64,000 nt of DNA from Streptomyces clavifer (GTDB lineage Bacteria; Actinomycetota; Actinomycetes; Streptomycetales; Streptomycetaceae). A model generated the notes under the pieces. The model had not been told where the DNA came from. It did no database searches and worked only from the letters and a program-made list of their open reading frames with translations. Location: NCBI GenBank assembly GCA_014651175.1, contig BMWJ01000017.1, positions 1 through 64,000 of the forward strand, given 5' to 3'. The first letter of the stretch is position 1; every line of letters begins with the position of its first letter. Positions 8,421-16,713 of the stretch are shown piece by piece. The translations under genes and the position numbers were made by a program.

Positions 8421-9260
8421 TCACGTCACCTGCGGTCCGGTGGGGACGGCGCCGTGGCGCAGAACGAGTACCGCCGCATCGTCCTCGTGACCGGTGAGCG
8501 CCGCGGCCTTGAGCACGGTCTCCGCCAGGTCCGCGGCCGGGTCGCCGGAGTGCGAGCTCACCAGACGCCTGATCAGCTCCAGCCCCTCGTTGATCGGCAG
8601 TGAGGGCCCCTCGATGACCCCGTCGGTGAGCAGGACGAACGCACCGTCGGCATCCAGGGTGCGCCGGGTGACGGGGTAGTGCTGGCGGGCTTCGATGCCC
8701 AGCGGAAGGCCGCCGGCGTCCGCCGTGATGCCCGACCCCCCGTCGGCGGTGGCCCAGACGGACGCGACATGACCGGCGCGGGCGCTCTCCAGCTCCCGGG
8801 TCACCGGATCCAGCCGGAAGAACGAGCAGGTGGCGAAAAGGCTCGGGCCCATCGAAAGGATCAGGTCGTTCGTGCGGCCCATGACCTCGCCTGGATCGAC
8901 AGCCGTACTCGCGATGGCCCGCATGGCGATCCGGATCTGCCCCATGTAGGCGGCGGCCTCCACGTCATGGCCCTGGACATCGCCTATCGCCAGTGCCAGG
9001 GAGCCGTCCGGCAGCAGGAACCCGTCGTACCAGTCGCCGCCGATGTCCAGCCCGTTACGGGCCGGCGCGTAGCAGGCCGCGGTGTCGAGCCCGGGAAAGG
9101 AGGGAAGAGTGGCCGGAAGCATGTTGCGCTGCAGGGCCTGGGCCAGTTCCACCCGGGCCTGATGCAGCTCCACTTCCTGCCGGGCCCGGGCCGTCAGGTG
9201 CTGCAGAGTACTGAGCAGGTCCTCGGCGCTCGCTGATCGGGGAGTTCGACGCCGGTTCAT
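8421..9260 (-). CDS. SpoIIE/PP2C-type serine/threonine phosphatase
   Basis: A 279-residue cytoplasmic protein. Residues about 15-50 form a helical linker ending AQALQRNMLPATLP, the usual signal-transducing helix of SpoIIE phosphatases. The catalytic domain has GLDIGGDWYDGFLLPDGS and LAIGDVQGHDVEAA, carrying the metal-binding aspartates. Further motifs are SARAGHVASVW and FVLLTDGVIEGPS, with GHEDDAAVLVLRHG near the end. Such enzymes typically dephosphorylate anti-anti-sigma factors in partner-switching networks; the window also holds two RsbW-like ATPases. It is first in a probable two-gene unit with the MASE1 protein. Confidence 0.88.
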   Translation of the reverse strand: MNRRRTPRSASAEDLLSTLQHLTARARQEVELHQARVELAQALQRNMLPATLPSFPGLDTAACYAPARNGLDIGGDWYDGFLLPDGSLALAIGDVQGHDVEAAAYMGQIRIAMRAIASTAVDPGEVMGRTNDLILSMGPSLFATCSFFRLDPVTRELESARAGHVASVWATADGGSGITADAGGLPLGIEARQHYPVTRRTLDADGAFVLLTDGVIEGPSLPINEGLELIRRLVSSHSGDPAADLAETVLKAAALTGHEDDAAVLVLRHGAVPTGPQVT

Positions 9261-9386
9261 GGGCTGCTCCGCGGTGCGTAAGTCCCTGCATCCTAATTCG
9301 CCGGAGACACTCCTGCGAGTGCTGCGGCGCCGGGGCCCACCCAGCCGGACCTGCCGCGGATTCCGCCGGCCCCGGGCGGGATCTCG

Positions 9387-9866
9387 TCAGCCGGTTCGGC
9401 CGGCCCGGCTCAGGGAGTCCGTGAGCCGGGCGAGGGTCTCCTGCAGCGCGAGGACCTCCTGCACCGACAGACCCGTGGCTCCGAGGATCGTGCGGGGGAC
9501 GGAGAGGGCGCGCTCACGCAGCCCGGTTCCGGCCTCCGTGAGGTGGACGATGACCGACCGCTCGTCCTCGGGGCTCCGCTCACGCCTGACGAGCCCGGCC
9601 GACTCGAGCCGCTTGAGCAGGGGGGACAGCGTCCCCGAGTCGAGGTGCAGCCGCTCCCCGATGGTCTTGACGGGCAGCGGGCCGTGCTCCCACAGGACCA
9701 TCATCGCGAGGTACTGGGGATAGGTGAGTCCGAGCTCCTTGAGCGCGTCCCGGTAGACGCCTCCGAAGGCGCGGGAGGCTGCCTGGAGGGAGAAGCAGAC
9801 CTGGTGGTCCAGCCGGAGAAGCTCGGCGTCCGGCAGACCGGGATCGGATGGTGGCGGTGAGGTCAT
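9387..9866 (-). CDS. ohrR: OhrR, MarR-family organic-peroxide-sensing repressor
   Basis: A 159-residue MarR-family winged-helix protein. The N-terminal LDHQVCFSLQAASRAF carries Cys24, the reactive cysteine of OhrR that is oxidised by organic hydroperoxides. The recognition region is LDSGTLSPLLKRLESAGLVR, followed by the wing RSPEDERSVIVHLTEAG. The start was placed at 9866 because homologues begin a few residues before the cysteine helix; an upstream in-frame ATG at 9908 would lie inside the operator. It is divergent from ohr, across which the repressor is expected to bind. Confidence 0.92.
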   Translation of the reverse strand: MTSPPPSDPGLPDAELLRLDHQVCFSLQAASRAFGGVYRDALKELGLTYPQYLAMMVLWEHGPLPVKTIGERLHLDSGTLSPLLKRLESAGLVRRERSPEDERSVIVHLTEAGTGLRERALSVPRTILGATGLSVQEVLALQETLARLTDSLSRAGRTG

Positions 9867-9891
9867 GGATCCAGAGTAACCTGCCGTCCGT

Positions 9892-9924
9892 AATTGAGTT
9901 GTGCGCAATTAAGTTATGTGCAAT
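9892..9924. promoter_or_regulatory. OhrR operator, tandem half-overlapping repeats
   Basis: Two imperfect 18-base direct repeats, AATTGAGTTGTGCGCAAT (9892-9909) and AATTAAGTTATGTGCAAT (9907-9924), overlap by three bases. Each carries a TTG-N4-CAA-like inverted element. They lie between the ohrR and ohr starts and are AT-rich relative to the surroundings, as expected for an OhrR-controlled divergent promoter. Assignment as the OhrR site is inferred from context. Confidence 0.7.
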
Positions 9925-9977
9925 CCTTTTGGCGGTGGCCGACCCGCGGTCGCCGTCGAACGAGAGAAGGTCACTCC

Positions 9978-10388
9978 ATGGACGCGCTGTACACCGCTGC
10001 CGCCACCGCGAACGGCCGTGAAGGCCGGGCAGTGAGTTCGGACGGCCGGATCGACCTCGCGCTCGCCCTGCCGCCGGCCCTCGGGGGCAACGGCGAGGGC
10101 ACCAACCCCGAGCAGCTGTTCGCTGCCGGATACGCCGCCTGCTTCGCCAGCGCGATGAGCTCGGTCGCCCGTGAGATGAAGGTCGACACCAAGGACGTCT
10201 CCGTGACGGCCGAGGTCTCGATCGGCAAGGACGACACGGGCTTCGGCCTCGCGGTCGTCATGCGCGTGGAGCTGCCGGACGCGCTGGAGGGGGAGACCGG
10301 CCGTCGGCTGGTCGAGGCGACGCACGCCTACTGCCCCTACTCCAAGGCCACGCGCGGCAACATCGACGTCGAGCTCGTCATCGAGTAG
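9978..10388 (+). CDS. ohr: Ohr, organic hydroperoxide reductase
   Basis: A 136-residue OsmC/Ohr-family thiol peroxidase that detoxifies organic hydroperoxides. Two catalytic cysteines are visible: Cys55 in GYAACFASAMS and Cys119 in HAYCPYSKATR. GTNPEQLFAAGYAACF is the Ohr signature. The ATG at 9978 is preceded by GAGAGAAGG. It is divergent from ohrR with the tandem operator between them, so it is almost certainly induced by peroxides through OhrR release. Transcription ends in the long hairpin just downstream. Confidence 0.95.
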   Translation: MDALYTAAATANGREGRAVSSDGRIDLALALPPALGGNGEGTNPEQLFAAGYAACFASAMSSVAREMKVDTKDVSVTAEVSIGKDDTGFGLAVVMRVELPDALEGETGRRLVEATHAYCPYSKATRGNIDVELVIE

Positions 10389-10394
10389 TCACCC

Positions 10395-10428
10395 GAGTCC
10401 CCCACCCCCGCGCGGGGGTGGGGGACTC
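10395..10428. terminator. Perfect 17-bp palindromic terminator between ohr and tRNA-Trp
   Basis: The 34-base stretch is a perfect inverted repeat (arms of 17, GAGTCCCCCACCCCCGC and its complement). It lies 7 bases after the ohr stop and 10 bases before the 3' end of the minus-strand tRNA. It can therefore terminate both convergent transcripts. Confidence 0.85.
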
Positions 10429-10437
10429 GTCGTCGGG

Positions 10438-10510
10438 CAGGGGAGACAGGAGTCGAACCTGCGGCATCCGGTTTTGGAGACCGGCGCTCTGGCCTCTGAG
10501 CTACACCCCT
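10438..10510 (-). tRNA. tRNA-Trp, anticodon CCA
   Basis: Read on the minus strand, the 73 bases fold as a cloverleaf. The acceptor arms are AGGGGTG and CTCCCCT with discriminator G. The D-arm is GCTC..GAGC, the anticodon stem is CCGGT/ACCGG with loop CTCCAAA (anticodon CCA), and the T-arm is GCAGG-TTCGACT-CCTGT. The 3' CCA is not encoded. The acceptor stem has one U-U mismatch at position 6-67. It is convergent with ohr. Confidence 0.93.
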
Positions 10511-10674
10511 CCGGTGCGCTCTCAGTCTGGCAGCCGCGCAGGGTGCGGACAACGGGATTTCCTCCGGATCCGGTCCGCTTCCCGGTCTGCCCCGCGGTGA
10601 TCCGCGGGGACCGCGTACACTCGGCTCCCGTTTCCGCTGATTGGCGGGCATACCCGATCGATAGGCAGTTTGAC

Positions 10675-10836
10675 GTGAGTTTCGCAGACAGATCCGACGC
10701 ACCGATCTACGCCGGCCTCGTGGAGGAACAGGGAGATGTCCCGGCAGAGGTGCGCCGGGTGGCCGAGCAGACTCTGCTGGAGGTGGACCGCGCACTCGAC
10801 TTCAGCTCGGTGCACGCTCCGGCGTCCTTCCGGTAG
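10675..10836 (+). CDS. Small conserved-looking acidic protein, unknown
   Basis: A 53-residue frame starting at GTG 10675 (VSFADRSDAPIYAGLVEEQG) and ending SSVHAPASFR. It is acidic with a predicted helix (EVRRVAEQTLLEVDRALDF). It starts 164 bases beyond the tRNA-Trp 5' end on the opposite strand and is followed by a hairpin. The ribosome site is weak (GGCAG). I do not know the family; support comes from composition, codon use and the downstream hairpin. Confidence 0.5.
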   Translation: MSFADRSDAPIYAGLVEEQGDVPAEVRRVAEQTLLEVDRALDFSSVHAPASFR

Positions 10837-10847
10837 GTCCCTGCCGC

Positions 10848-10888
10848 AGGGCTGCGCCGGGCCCTTCATCCGATCCCGGCCCAGCCCT
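10848..10888. terminator. Hairpin terminator after the 53-residue gene
   Basis: Arms AGGGCTG-C-GCCGGG (10848-10861) and CCCGGC-C-CAGCCCT (10875-10888) pair around a 13-nt loop. The rest of 10889-11126 shows nothing I can assign. Confidence 0.6.
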
Positions 10889-11126
10889 GCAGCAGCGACC
10901 CCAGGGAGGCCCTCGCCGGGGCCGTTGCGGGGCGAGCGCGTCAGCCGCGTACGTGCACCGCGTGCCCGCTCCGGCGTGCGGCGCCGTGGTGGCGGAGGGT
11001 GGCCCGGTCCCGGTGGGCGGAACCGGGCTTCTGGTCGGGGAGATCACTTGCTAGGTTGCGGATGCCGCCGCCGGGTGGGCGGCGCACCGATCTCACTTCC
11101 GCGTTCCTCACCGTTCGGAGCATTGC

Positions 11127-11759
11127 GTGACCATCAGCCTGCACGGCTCAGCGACCGTCCTGTTCCAGGGGGACAGCATCACCGACGCTGGCCGGCTGTC
11201 GGACCCGGACAGCCCTCTGGGCAACGGGTACGCCCGTATGGCGGCCGACCGTGTGCGCGCCGCGCGAGGCGACAGCGGCATCACGTTCCTCAACCGGGGG
11301 ATCAGCGGAAACCGTGCGGCGGACCTGCGTGCCCGGTGGCGCGAGGACGCCGTCGACCTCGAGCCGGACGTGGTGTCCGTCATGATCGGTGTGAACGACA
11401 CCTGGCGCCGCTACGACTCCGGGGACATCACCTCGCTGCAGTCCTACGAAGACGACTACCGCGCCGTCCTCACCCAGATCCGGGACGGGTTGGACACCCA
11501 GCTGATCCTGATCGAGCCCTTCCTCGTCCCGGTGACGGACGAGCAGTGGGCATGGCGCGAGGACCTCGACCCCAGGATCCGAACGGTCCGCCGACTGGCC
11601 GAGGAGTTCGACGCGGCCCTGCTGGCCGCGGACGGGCTGCTCAACCAGGCCGCCCGTACGGCGGGAGGGGCCGAGCACATCGCGGGGGACGGGGTCCACC
11701 CGACCCCGCTGGGCCACACCGTGCTCGCAGAGGCATGGACGGAACTGGTCGGACTGTAG
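11127..11759 (+). CDS. SGNH/GDSL-family hydrolase
   Basis: A 210-residue cytoplasmic hydrolase without a signal peptide. Block I is FQGDSITDAG with nucleophile Ser17. The glycine block is LNRGISGNRAADL, block III is MIGVNDTW, and the catalytic Asp-His pair is in GDGVHPTPLGHTVLAEAW. These are the four SGNH blocks in order, and length suits small esterase or acyl-hydrolases of the GDSL-2 group. The start is GTG at 11127 after CGGAG. It is convergent with the RsbW-like ATPase gene, 42 bp away. The substrate cannot be told from sequence. Confidence 0.9.
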   Translation: MTISLHGSATVLFQGDSITDAGRLSDPDSPLGNGYARMAADRVRAARGDSGITFLNRGISGNRAADLRARWREDAVDLEPDVVSVMIGVNDTWRRYDSGDITSLQSYEDDYRAVLTQIRDGLDTQLILIEPFLVPVTDEQWAWREDLDPRIRTVRRLAEEFDAALLAADGLLNQAARTAGGAEHIAGDGVHPTPLGHTVLAEAWTELVGL

Positions 11760-11801
11760 CGGCTGCGGCGCGGGCGGCGTCGTAGCCGACGACGGAACCC
11801 C

Positions 11802-12314
11802 TCAGGCGACGGGAATCCTGGCCCAGACCGTCTTGCCGGAAGGTGTGGGCCGGGACCAACCCCAGGAACTGCTCAACGCGTTGATGATGCGAAGACCCCG
11901 GCCGCGCTCCAAGGAGTCGTCGGCCCGGCGCAGCACGGGTACGTCGGGGCTCGGGTCGTTCACCGCGCAGACCAGCGTGCTGTCCTGCCGCGCCAGGCCG
12001 AGCCACGCCGTGGCCCGGACAGCGGGGCGGACGGTGAGCGGCAGCGCGTGACAGACGGCGTTGCTCACCAGCTCGCCCGCCACCAGGCCGACCTCGTCCG
12101 TGCCGGACCGCAGCCCCCACCGCTCCAGCGCCTCACGGACGAACGCCCTTGCCTGCTGCAGGCTTTCGGCATCGGCGGCGAGGCTGTGCGTCATGAACCC
12201 CGGCGCACCCACGCCGAGGTCCCGCGCCCAGTCCACGTGCGGGGATCCGCTGTTTTCGGCCAGATGAGGTGGGTGGGCCGCCGCTCCGTGACGGGGCGCG
12301 TTCTCCGCGTACAT
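11802..12314 (-). CDS. RsbW-like ATP-binding protein (HATPase_c anti-sigma type)
   Basis: A 170-residue GHKL ATPase. The N box is DEVGLVAGELVSNAVCHAL, and CAVNDPSPDVP followed by RGRGLRIINALSSSWGW supplies the G1/G2-type loops. This is the fold of RsbW/SpoIIAB and the many ATP-binding regulatory proteins of Streptomyces. The N-terminal approximately 35 residues look non-conserved, so the start could be further in. It lies divergent from the DUF397 and WhiJ-like genes, a recurrent arrangement in Streptomyces development-linked loci. Confidence 0.83.
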   Translation of the reverse strand: MYAENAPRHGAAAHPPHLAENSGSPHVDWARDLGVGAPGFMTHSLAADAESLQQARAFVREALERWGLRSGTDEVGLVAGELVSNAVCHALPLTVRPAVRATAWLGLARQDSTLVCAVNDPSPDVPVLRRADDSLERGRGLRIINALSSSWGWSRPTPSGKTVWARIPVA

Positions 12315-12509
12315 GAGCGCTGATCACCCTCCGGTGAATGCCGGTTCGTTGTGCCGTGGGGGCCGGACGCCCACTAGTATCCCTGCCGTCCGCGCTTCCG
12401 TGCAATTGCACCCGGAATTGCACCCCGGGGTGTGAGCAGGGGACATCTGTTCACCCGGTGCGGACCCTGGCGCGGTGCCAGGAACAACTGCCGTAAAGGA
12501 ATGGACCGC

Positions 12510-12746
12510 ATGCAGCACATAGACAACGGCGTCCCGGCCGGCTCCCTCACCGGCGTGACGTGGAAGAAGAGCCATCACAGCAACCCCAGTGGAAACTGCG
12601 TCGAGATGGCGCTGCTTCCGGGTGGCGACGTGGCCGTCCGCAACTCCAGGCACCCCGACGGACCTGCTCTGGTGTACACCGAGGCCGAGGTGCGTGCGTT
12701 CCTGGCGGGCGTGAGGGACGGTGACTTCGACGGCATGGTCGGCTGA
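12510..12746 (+). CDS. DUF397 small protein (BldB/WhiJ-partner type)
   Basis: A 78-residue protein. VTWKKSHHSNPSGNCVEMAL is the DUF397 signature, followed by VAVRNSRHPDGPALVYTEAE. The start was chosen at 12510, nine bases after GGA of AAAGGA; an in-frame ATG at 12501 sits too close to the ribosome site. DUF397 proteins occur in many copies next to XRE/DUF5753 regulators in Streptomyces and are thought to modulate them. Here the regulator gene follows 86 bases downstream. Confidence 0.9.
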   Translation: MQHIDNGVPAGSLTGVTWKKSHHSNPSGNCVEMALLPGGDVAVRNSRHPDGPALVYTEAEVRAFLAGVRDGDFDGMVG

Positions 12747-12832
12747 AAGCGCCGGGCTCTTCGCTCCGGCCCGCCCCGGCGCGGGCTCCTGATGGCACAC
12801 TGGCGTCCAGCCGCCCGCCCTCAGGAGCCCGC

Positions 12833-13741
12833 ATGCCCGGCATCGAACCGCTTCAGCCGTCTCGGAAGTCGACACTCGCTCCGGCCGCAGGGTCAAGTCC
12901 CACCGCGCTGCGCCTGGTTCTGGGTGCGCAGCTGCGGCGGATGCGCGGCGAGGCGGGCATCACCTCCGACAGCGCCGCCGCCCGGATCCGCTGCTCCACC
13001 GCGAAGATCAGCCGGATGGAGACGGGCCACTCGCCGTGCAAGGAACGCGACGCAGCCGATCTGCTCAAGCTCTACGGCGTCACCGACCCCGACAGGACCG
13101 CCGAGTTCGTGGACCTGGTGCGCAGGGCCGGAGAACGCGGCTGGTGGCGGTACTACGCGGACGTGCTGCCGGACTGGTTCGAGCCCCTCGTGGGCCTCGA
13201 AGAGGCAGCCGCCTCCATCCGGACCTACGAGAGCCACTACATTCCGGGGCTGCTCCAGACCGCCGACTACGCCCACGCCGTCGTGCGCTCCGGGCATCAC
13301 CTGGAGCCGGAGGAGACCACCCGGCGGCGCGTGGAACTACGGCTGAGAAGGCAGCAGTTGCTGCGCCGCCAGGACGCACCCAAACTGTGGGTGCTCCTGG
13401 ACGAGGCCGTACTGATGCGGCCGACGGGCGGTGCGCGGGTGATGCGGGAGCAGCTCATCCACCTTCTGGCGATGACCGAGCTGCCCCATGTCATCGTCCA
13501 GGTCGCGCCCTTCGAGGTGACCGCGCGTACGTCCCCGGGCAACGGCATCACGTATCTGCGGTTCGCGATGGCCGGGCTTCCTGACGTCGCCTACATCGAG
13601 CACCTGACCAATGCCACGTCCGTGAACAAACAGGAGAGCACGGACGAGTACCGGTGGATCCTGGACTCCCTCAGCGCCCAGTCCCCGAGCCCGGTGGAGA
13701 GCAGAAGCCTGCTGATACAGGCGCTCGAGCGCTACACCTGA
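12833..13741 (+). CDS. WhiJ-type XRE regulator with DUF5753 domain
   Basis: A 302-residue protein. The N-terminal helix-turn-helix (about residues 25-85) reads LRLVLGAQLRRMRGEAGITS, DSAAARIRCSTAKISRMETG. The C-terminal DUF5753 region (about 105-300) includes YESHYIPGLLQTADYAHAVV and the ending VESRSLLIQALERYT. The family covers WhiJ and other developmental or antibiotic regulators of Streptomyces. With the DUF397 and ATPase genes it forms the common three-gene set. The ligand and targets are not deducible. Confidence 0.92.
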   Translation: MPGIEPLQPSRKSTLAPAAGSSPTALRLVLGAQLRRMRGEAGITSDSAAARIRCSTAKISRMETGHSPCKERDAADLLKLYGVTDPDRTAEFVDLVRRAGERGWWRYYADVLPDWFEPLVGLEEAAASIRTYESHYIPGLLQTADYAHAVVRSGHHLEPEETTRRRVELRLRRQQLLRRQDAPKLWVLLDEAVLMRPTGGARVMREQLIHLLAMTELPHVIVQVAPFEVTARTSPGNGITYLRFAMAGLPDVAYIEHLTNATSVNKQESTDEYRWILDSLSAQSPSPVESRSLLIQALERYT

Positions 13742-13770
13742 CCGGGGCGGGGACCGGCGCGTCGATCAGA

Positions 13771-14586
13771 TCACCCCTTGCGGCCCACGCCGCCGAACTC
13801 GATCCACTCCCGGGTCGCCTGCTTCGGCGCGAGATCCGAGTCGGGCCACCAGGTGGACACCTCCACCAGGCCGGGAGCCAGGACCTCGAGGCCCTCCAGG
13901 AAGACGCCCACGTCCTCCTGGCGGCGCACCCGCCCCCACTGGTCGCCGGTGCTCTTCGCCATGAAGTCCGTGACGAAGTCGCGGGTGGCGGCGTCCTCGC
14001 TGACGAGCTGGCACACCACCAGGAAACTGCCCGGAGCCAGGCGGTCGGCGACCCGGCGGACCAGGCCCGCGGGATCGTCCTTGTCCGGGATGCAGTGCAG
14101 TACGGACACGAACAGCGCGGCCACCGGCTCGTCGAAGTCGATCAACCGGACCACTTCGGGGTGCCCGAGGATGCCTTCGGTGTCACGCATGTCGGCCTGG
14201 ATGACCGCTGTCCTGTCGTTCTCCTCGAGTATCGCCTTGCCGTGCGCCAGGACGATGGGATCGTTGTCGATGTAGACGACGCGGGCGGCCGGATCCACGA
14301 GCTGGGCGACCTCGTGGACGTTGTCCTGGGTCGGCAGGCCGGATCCGTGGTCGATGAACTGGCGGATCCCGTACTCCGACGCCAGGTGGTGCACGACGCG
14401 CCGCAGGAACAACCGGTTGTTCACCGCCAGGACCTTGGTGCTCGGCACGTGCTCCAGCAACTGCTCGCACGCGACCCGGTCCGAAGGGTAGTTGTCCTTG
14501 CCCCCCAGGAAGTAGTCGTACATCCGTGCGACGCTCGGCACGTTCACATCGATGTTCTTCGGAATGGAGGTGTCCCCGTTGCTCAT
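13771..14586 (-). CDS. SAM-dependent methyltransferase, DUF574 family (second copy)
   Basis: A 271-residue DUF574 enzyme. VPSVARMYDYFLGGKDNYPS is the family opening, QFIDHGSGLPTQDNVHEVAQ is the SAM loop, and VVYIDNDPIVLAHGKAIL is the acidic strand. It ends EFGGVGRKG. Translation was started at ATG 14586, just after GAGGGGCTGG; the frame is open further upstream without conserved sequence. It shares the fold but not close sequence with the copy at 5.2 kb. The acceptor is unknown. Confidence 0.87.
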   Translation of the reverse strand: MSNGDTSIPKNIDVNVPSVARMYDYFLGGKDNYPSDRVACEQLLEHVPSTKVLAVNNRLFLRRVVHHLASEYGIRQFIDHGSGLPTQDNVHEVAQLVDPAARVVYIDNDPIVLAHGKAILEENDRTAVIQADMRDTEGILGHPEVVRLIDFDEPVAALFVSVLHCIPDKDDPAGLVRRVADRLAPGSFLVVCQLVSEDAATRDFVTDFMAKSTGDQWGRVRRQEDVGVFLEGLEVLAPGLVEVSTWWPDSDLAPKQATREWIEFGGVGRKG

Positions 14587-14990
14587 CCAGCCCCTCGCCA
14601 GTTCCAGGAGAAGTAGTTCGTATGCGTGAGGGGCCATGCTAGGGATCTCGCCGAAGGGCTGACAGTCCTCGGGGGAGTGAGGCGGGGTGTACGGCGGTGA
14701 ACCGGCCAGTCGCGGAGGCGGCGGGGCGGCGGCTGCACGCGAATTCGCCGCCCGGGACAGGTCGGACGCGAGTGATCCGAGGCGATGAAGCCTCATATCA
14801 CGGTGCTGAAAGGTGATTTGCGGAGAATCTGCGGATCGCTGCGCAGGGTCCGGGGCTGTGGACGAGGTGCCGCACCAATGCGGCCGGAAATCGTCGTGCG
14901 GAGAAGGTGGACAACGCCGGGCGCCCGCGAGGGGCAGGTGCCACCGCGCCGGACGATCGTGGCTCGAGCCCGGAGGTCTATCGTGGACGC
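14587..14990. other. Intergenic region between divergent methyltransferase and hemC-like genes
   Basis: About 400 bases presumed to hold both divergent promoters. I see no convincing -10/-35 pair, repeat or small gene. Confidence 0.4.
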
Positions 14991-15926
14991 ATGTCCGCCC
15001 CTGAGCTGATCCGCATCGTGTCCCGCGACTCACCCATGGCCCTGGCCCAGGTGGAACGCGTCCGGGCCGAACTGGCCTCCCTCCACCCCGGCACCGTCAC
15101 CGAGGTCGTCCCCGTCAGGACGACGGGCGACAAGTGGATGGGAGACCTCTCACAGGTCGACGGCAAGGGGGCGTTCACCAAGGAGGTCGACGCCGCCCTG
15201 CTCGCGGGCGAGGCTGACCTCGCCGTGCACTGCGTCAAGGACATCCCCGCCGACCGGCCCCTGCCCGCGGGCACGACCTTCGCCGCCTTCCTCGAGCGTG
15301 ACGACATCCGCGACGCCCTCGTGCACCCGGGCGGACTCACCCTCGACCAGCTCCCGGCCGGCACAAGGGTCGGCACCTCCTCCGTGCGCCGCGCGGCCCA
15401 ACTCGCGGCATCCCACCCGCACGTGGACTGCGTTCCCTTCCGGGGCAACGCCAACCGGCGCCTCGCCAAGCTCGCGGCCGGTGAGGCCGACGCCCTGCTC
15501 CTGGCCGTCTCGGGCCTCCGCCGCATCGGCCGGGCCGACGTGATCAGCGACATCCTCTCGCCGGAGACCATGTGCCCCCCGATCGGAGCGGGGGTCCTTG
15601 CCCTGCAGTGCCGTGAGGACGACACCGCCACCATCGACGCCGTCGGCGCCCTCAACCACCCCGACACCTACCGGGAGACGACGGCGGAGCGCATGTTCCT
15701 CCACGTCCTCCAGGGCCACTGCAACTCGCCGATCGCCGGCTACGCCACGGCCCACCGCAACGGGGATCTCTCGCTGCGCGCCCGTGTGTTCACCCCCGAC
15801 GGCAAGACTGTGCTGAACGCCCACGAATGGGCTGGCCCGCTCGACCCCGCCACCCTCGGCACCTCCGTGGCCGTGACCCTGCTGCGCCAAGGAGCGCGCG
15901 AGCTCATCGACAGCATCGCCCACTGA
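14991..15926 (+). CDS. hemC: Porphobilinogen deaminase (hydroxymethylbilane synthase) paralogue
   Basis: A 311-residue HemC homologue, the enzyme that assembles hydroxymethylbilane from four porphobilinogens. [20 protein letters not shown] is the N-terminus. [20 protein letters not shown] and [11 protein letters not shown] provide the catalytic region. [16 protein letters not shown] and [14 protein letters not shown] contain the substrate-binding arginines. [12 protein letters not shown] carries the cofactor-binding cysteine, so the enzyme looks intact. It stands alone without hemA/B/D/E, so it is probably a second copy in addition to a main haem operon. Confidence 0.9.
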   Translation: MSAPELIRIVSRDSPMALAQVERVRAELASLHPGTVTEVVPVRTTGDKWMGDLSQVDGKGAFTKEVDAALLAGEADLAVHCVKDIPADRPLPAGTTFAAFLERDDIRDALVHPGGLTLDQLPAGTRVGTSSVRRAAQLAASHPHVDCVPFRGNANRRLAKLAAGEADALLLAVSGLRRIGRADVISDILSPETMCPPIGAGVLALQCREDDTATIDAVGALNHPDTYRETTAERMFLHVLQGHCNSPIAGYATAHRNGDLSLRARVFTPDGKTVLNAHEWAGPLDPATLGTSVAVTLLRQGARELIDSIAH

Positions 15927-16305
15927 CCGACGCCGCCCCACCGCGGGCCGGCCCCGTACGCCGTACAACCCTTTCGGCCCACGCGCGGTCCAACAGGATG
16001 CCAGGAGGGAACGGGCCCCTCCCGGACATCCCCGGACCGACCCGACGCGTACGACCGCAACGGCGCTCCCAGCAGTGACCGCTGCGCGCACGTACGGCGC
16101 CGAGTCACTCGGCGTGCCGGCACTCGACGCCGGGTGCGGGGGGCTTCGTCGGACGAGCAGCCCGGCAGTCGCGGTCCGGCGGAAACCCCATGTCCGCCGG
16201 GCCGCGCACCGACTCGTCCCGGAGCAGTACCGGCTGCGGCGAGGAAGCGTCCGGGAGCAGGGACGTCACCGCGACGAGGGCGCCAGGATCGACAGCCGAC
16301 GACCG
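15927..16305. other. Gap between hemC-like and roadblock genes, nothing assigned
   Basis: Convergent intergenic stretch of 379 bases. In an intact conservon the DUF742 and GTPase genes would be found here downstream of the roadblock gene; neither is present. Confidence 0.45.
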
Positions 16306-16713
16306 TCACACGGAGCTCTGGCGCGGCGGGCCGGCGAGCTTGCGCGCTCCGATCTTCATCACCTGCACCTGCATCTGCCGGGCGACGAGTTTGGGGTCCA
16401 CGTCCGGCCCCGTCACCACGGCGAGGTACGCGCCAACAGCACTGCGCATGAACAGGAAACCGCCGTTGAACTCCACCATCTGCTGGTGCACGGCACCGCC
16501 GTCCTCCCCGAACTCCCGCCCCAGGCCACGGCCGAGCGACTGAAGACTCGAACAGCTCGCCGACAGCCGGTCGGCGGAGTCACGCTCCATGCCGTCCGAC
16601 TTGGCCAGCAGGAGGCCATCGGTACTGAAGACGATCGCCAGCCGCACGCCGGGCACTGTGGCGACCTCGGAGGTCATCCAGTCGCGCTGCTCCGGGTTCT
16701 CCGCGTCATTCAT
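16306..16713 (-). CDS. Roadblock/LC7 protein, conservon CvnB type
   Basis: A 135-residue protein with the MglB/roadblock fold. EQRDWMTSEVATVPGVRLAI opens it, followed by FSTDGLLLAKSDG and ADRLSASCSSLQSLGRGLGR. VEFNGGFLFMRSAVGAYLAV and VARQMQVQVMKIGARKL complete it. CvnB proteins act with a sensor kinase-like CvnA, DUF742 CvnC and small GTPase CvnD in G-protein-like Streptomyces systems. The ATG at 16713 overlaps the end of a decayed cvnA-like frame, as in intact operons, but cvnC and cvnD are missing. A GTG at 16719 is a less well-spaced alternative. Confidence 0.85.
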   Translation of the reverse strand: MNDAENPEQRDWMTSEVATVPGVRLAIVFSTDGLLLAKSDGMERDSADRLSASCSSLQSLGRGLGREFGEDGGAVHQQMVEFNGGFLFMRSAVGAYLAVVTGPDVDPKLVARQMQVQVMKIGARKLAGPPRQSSV

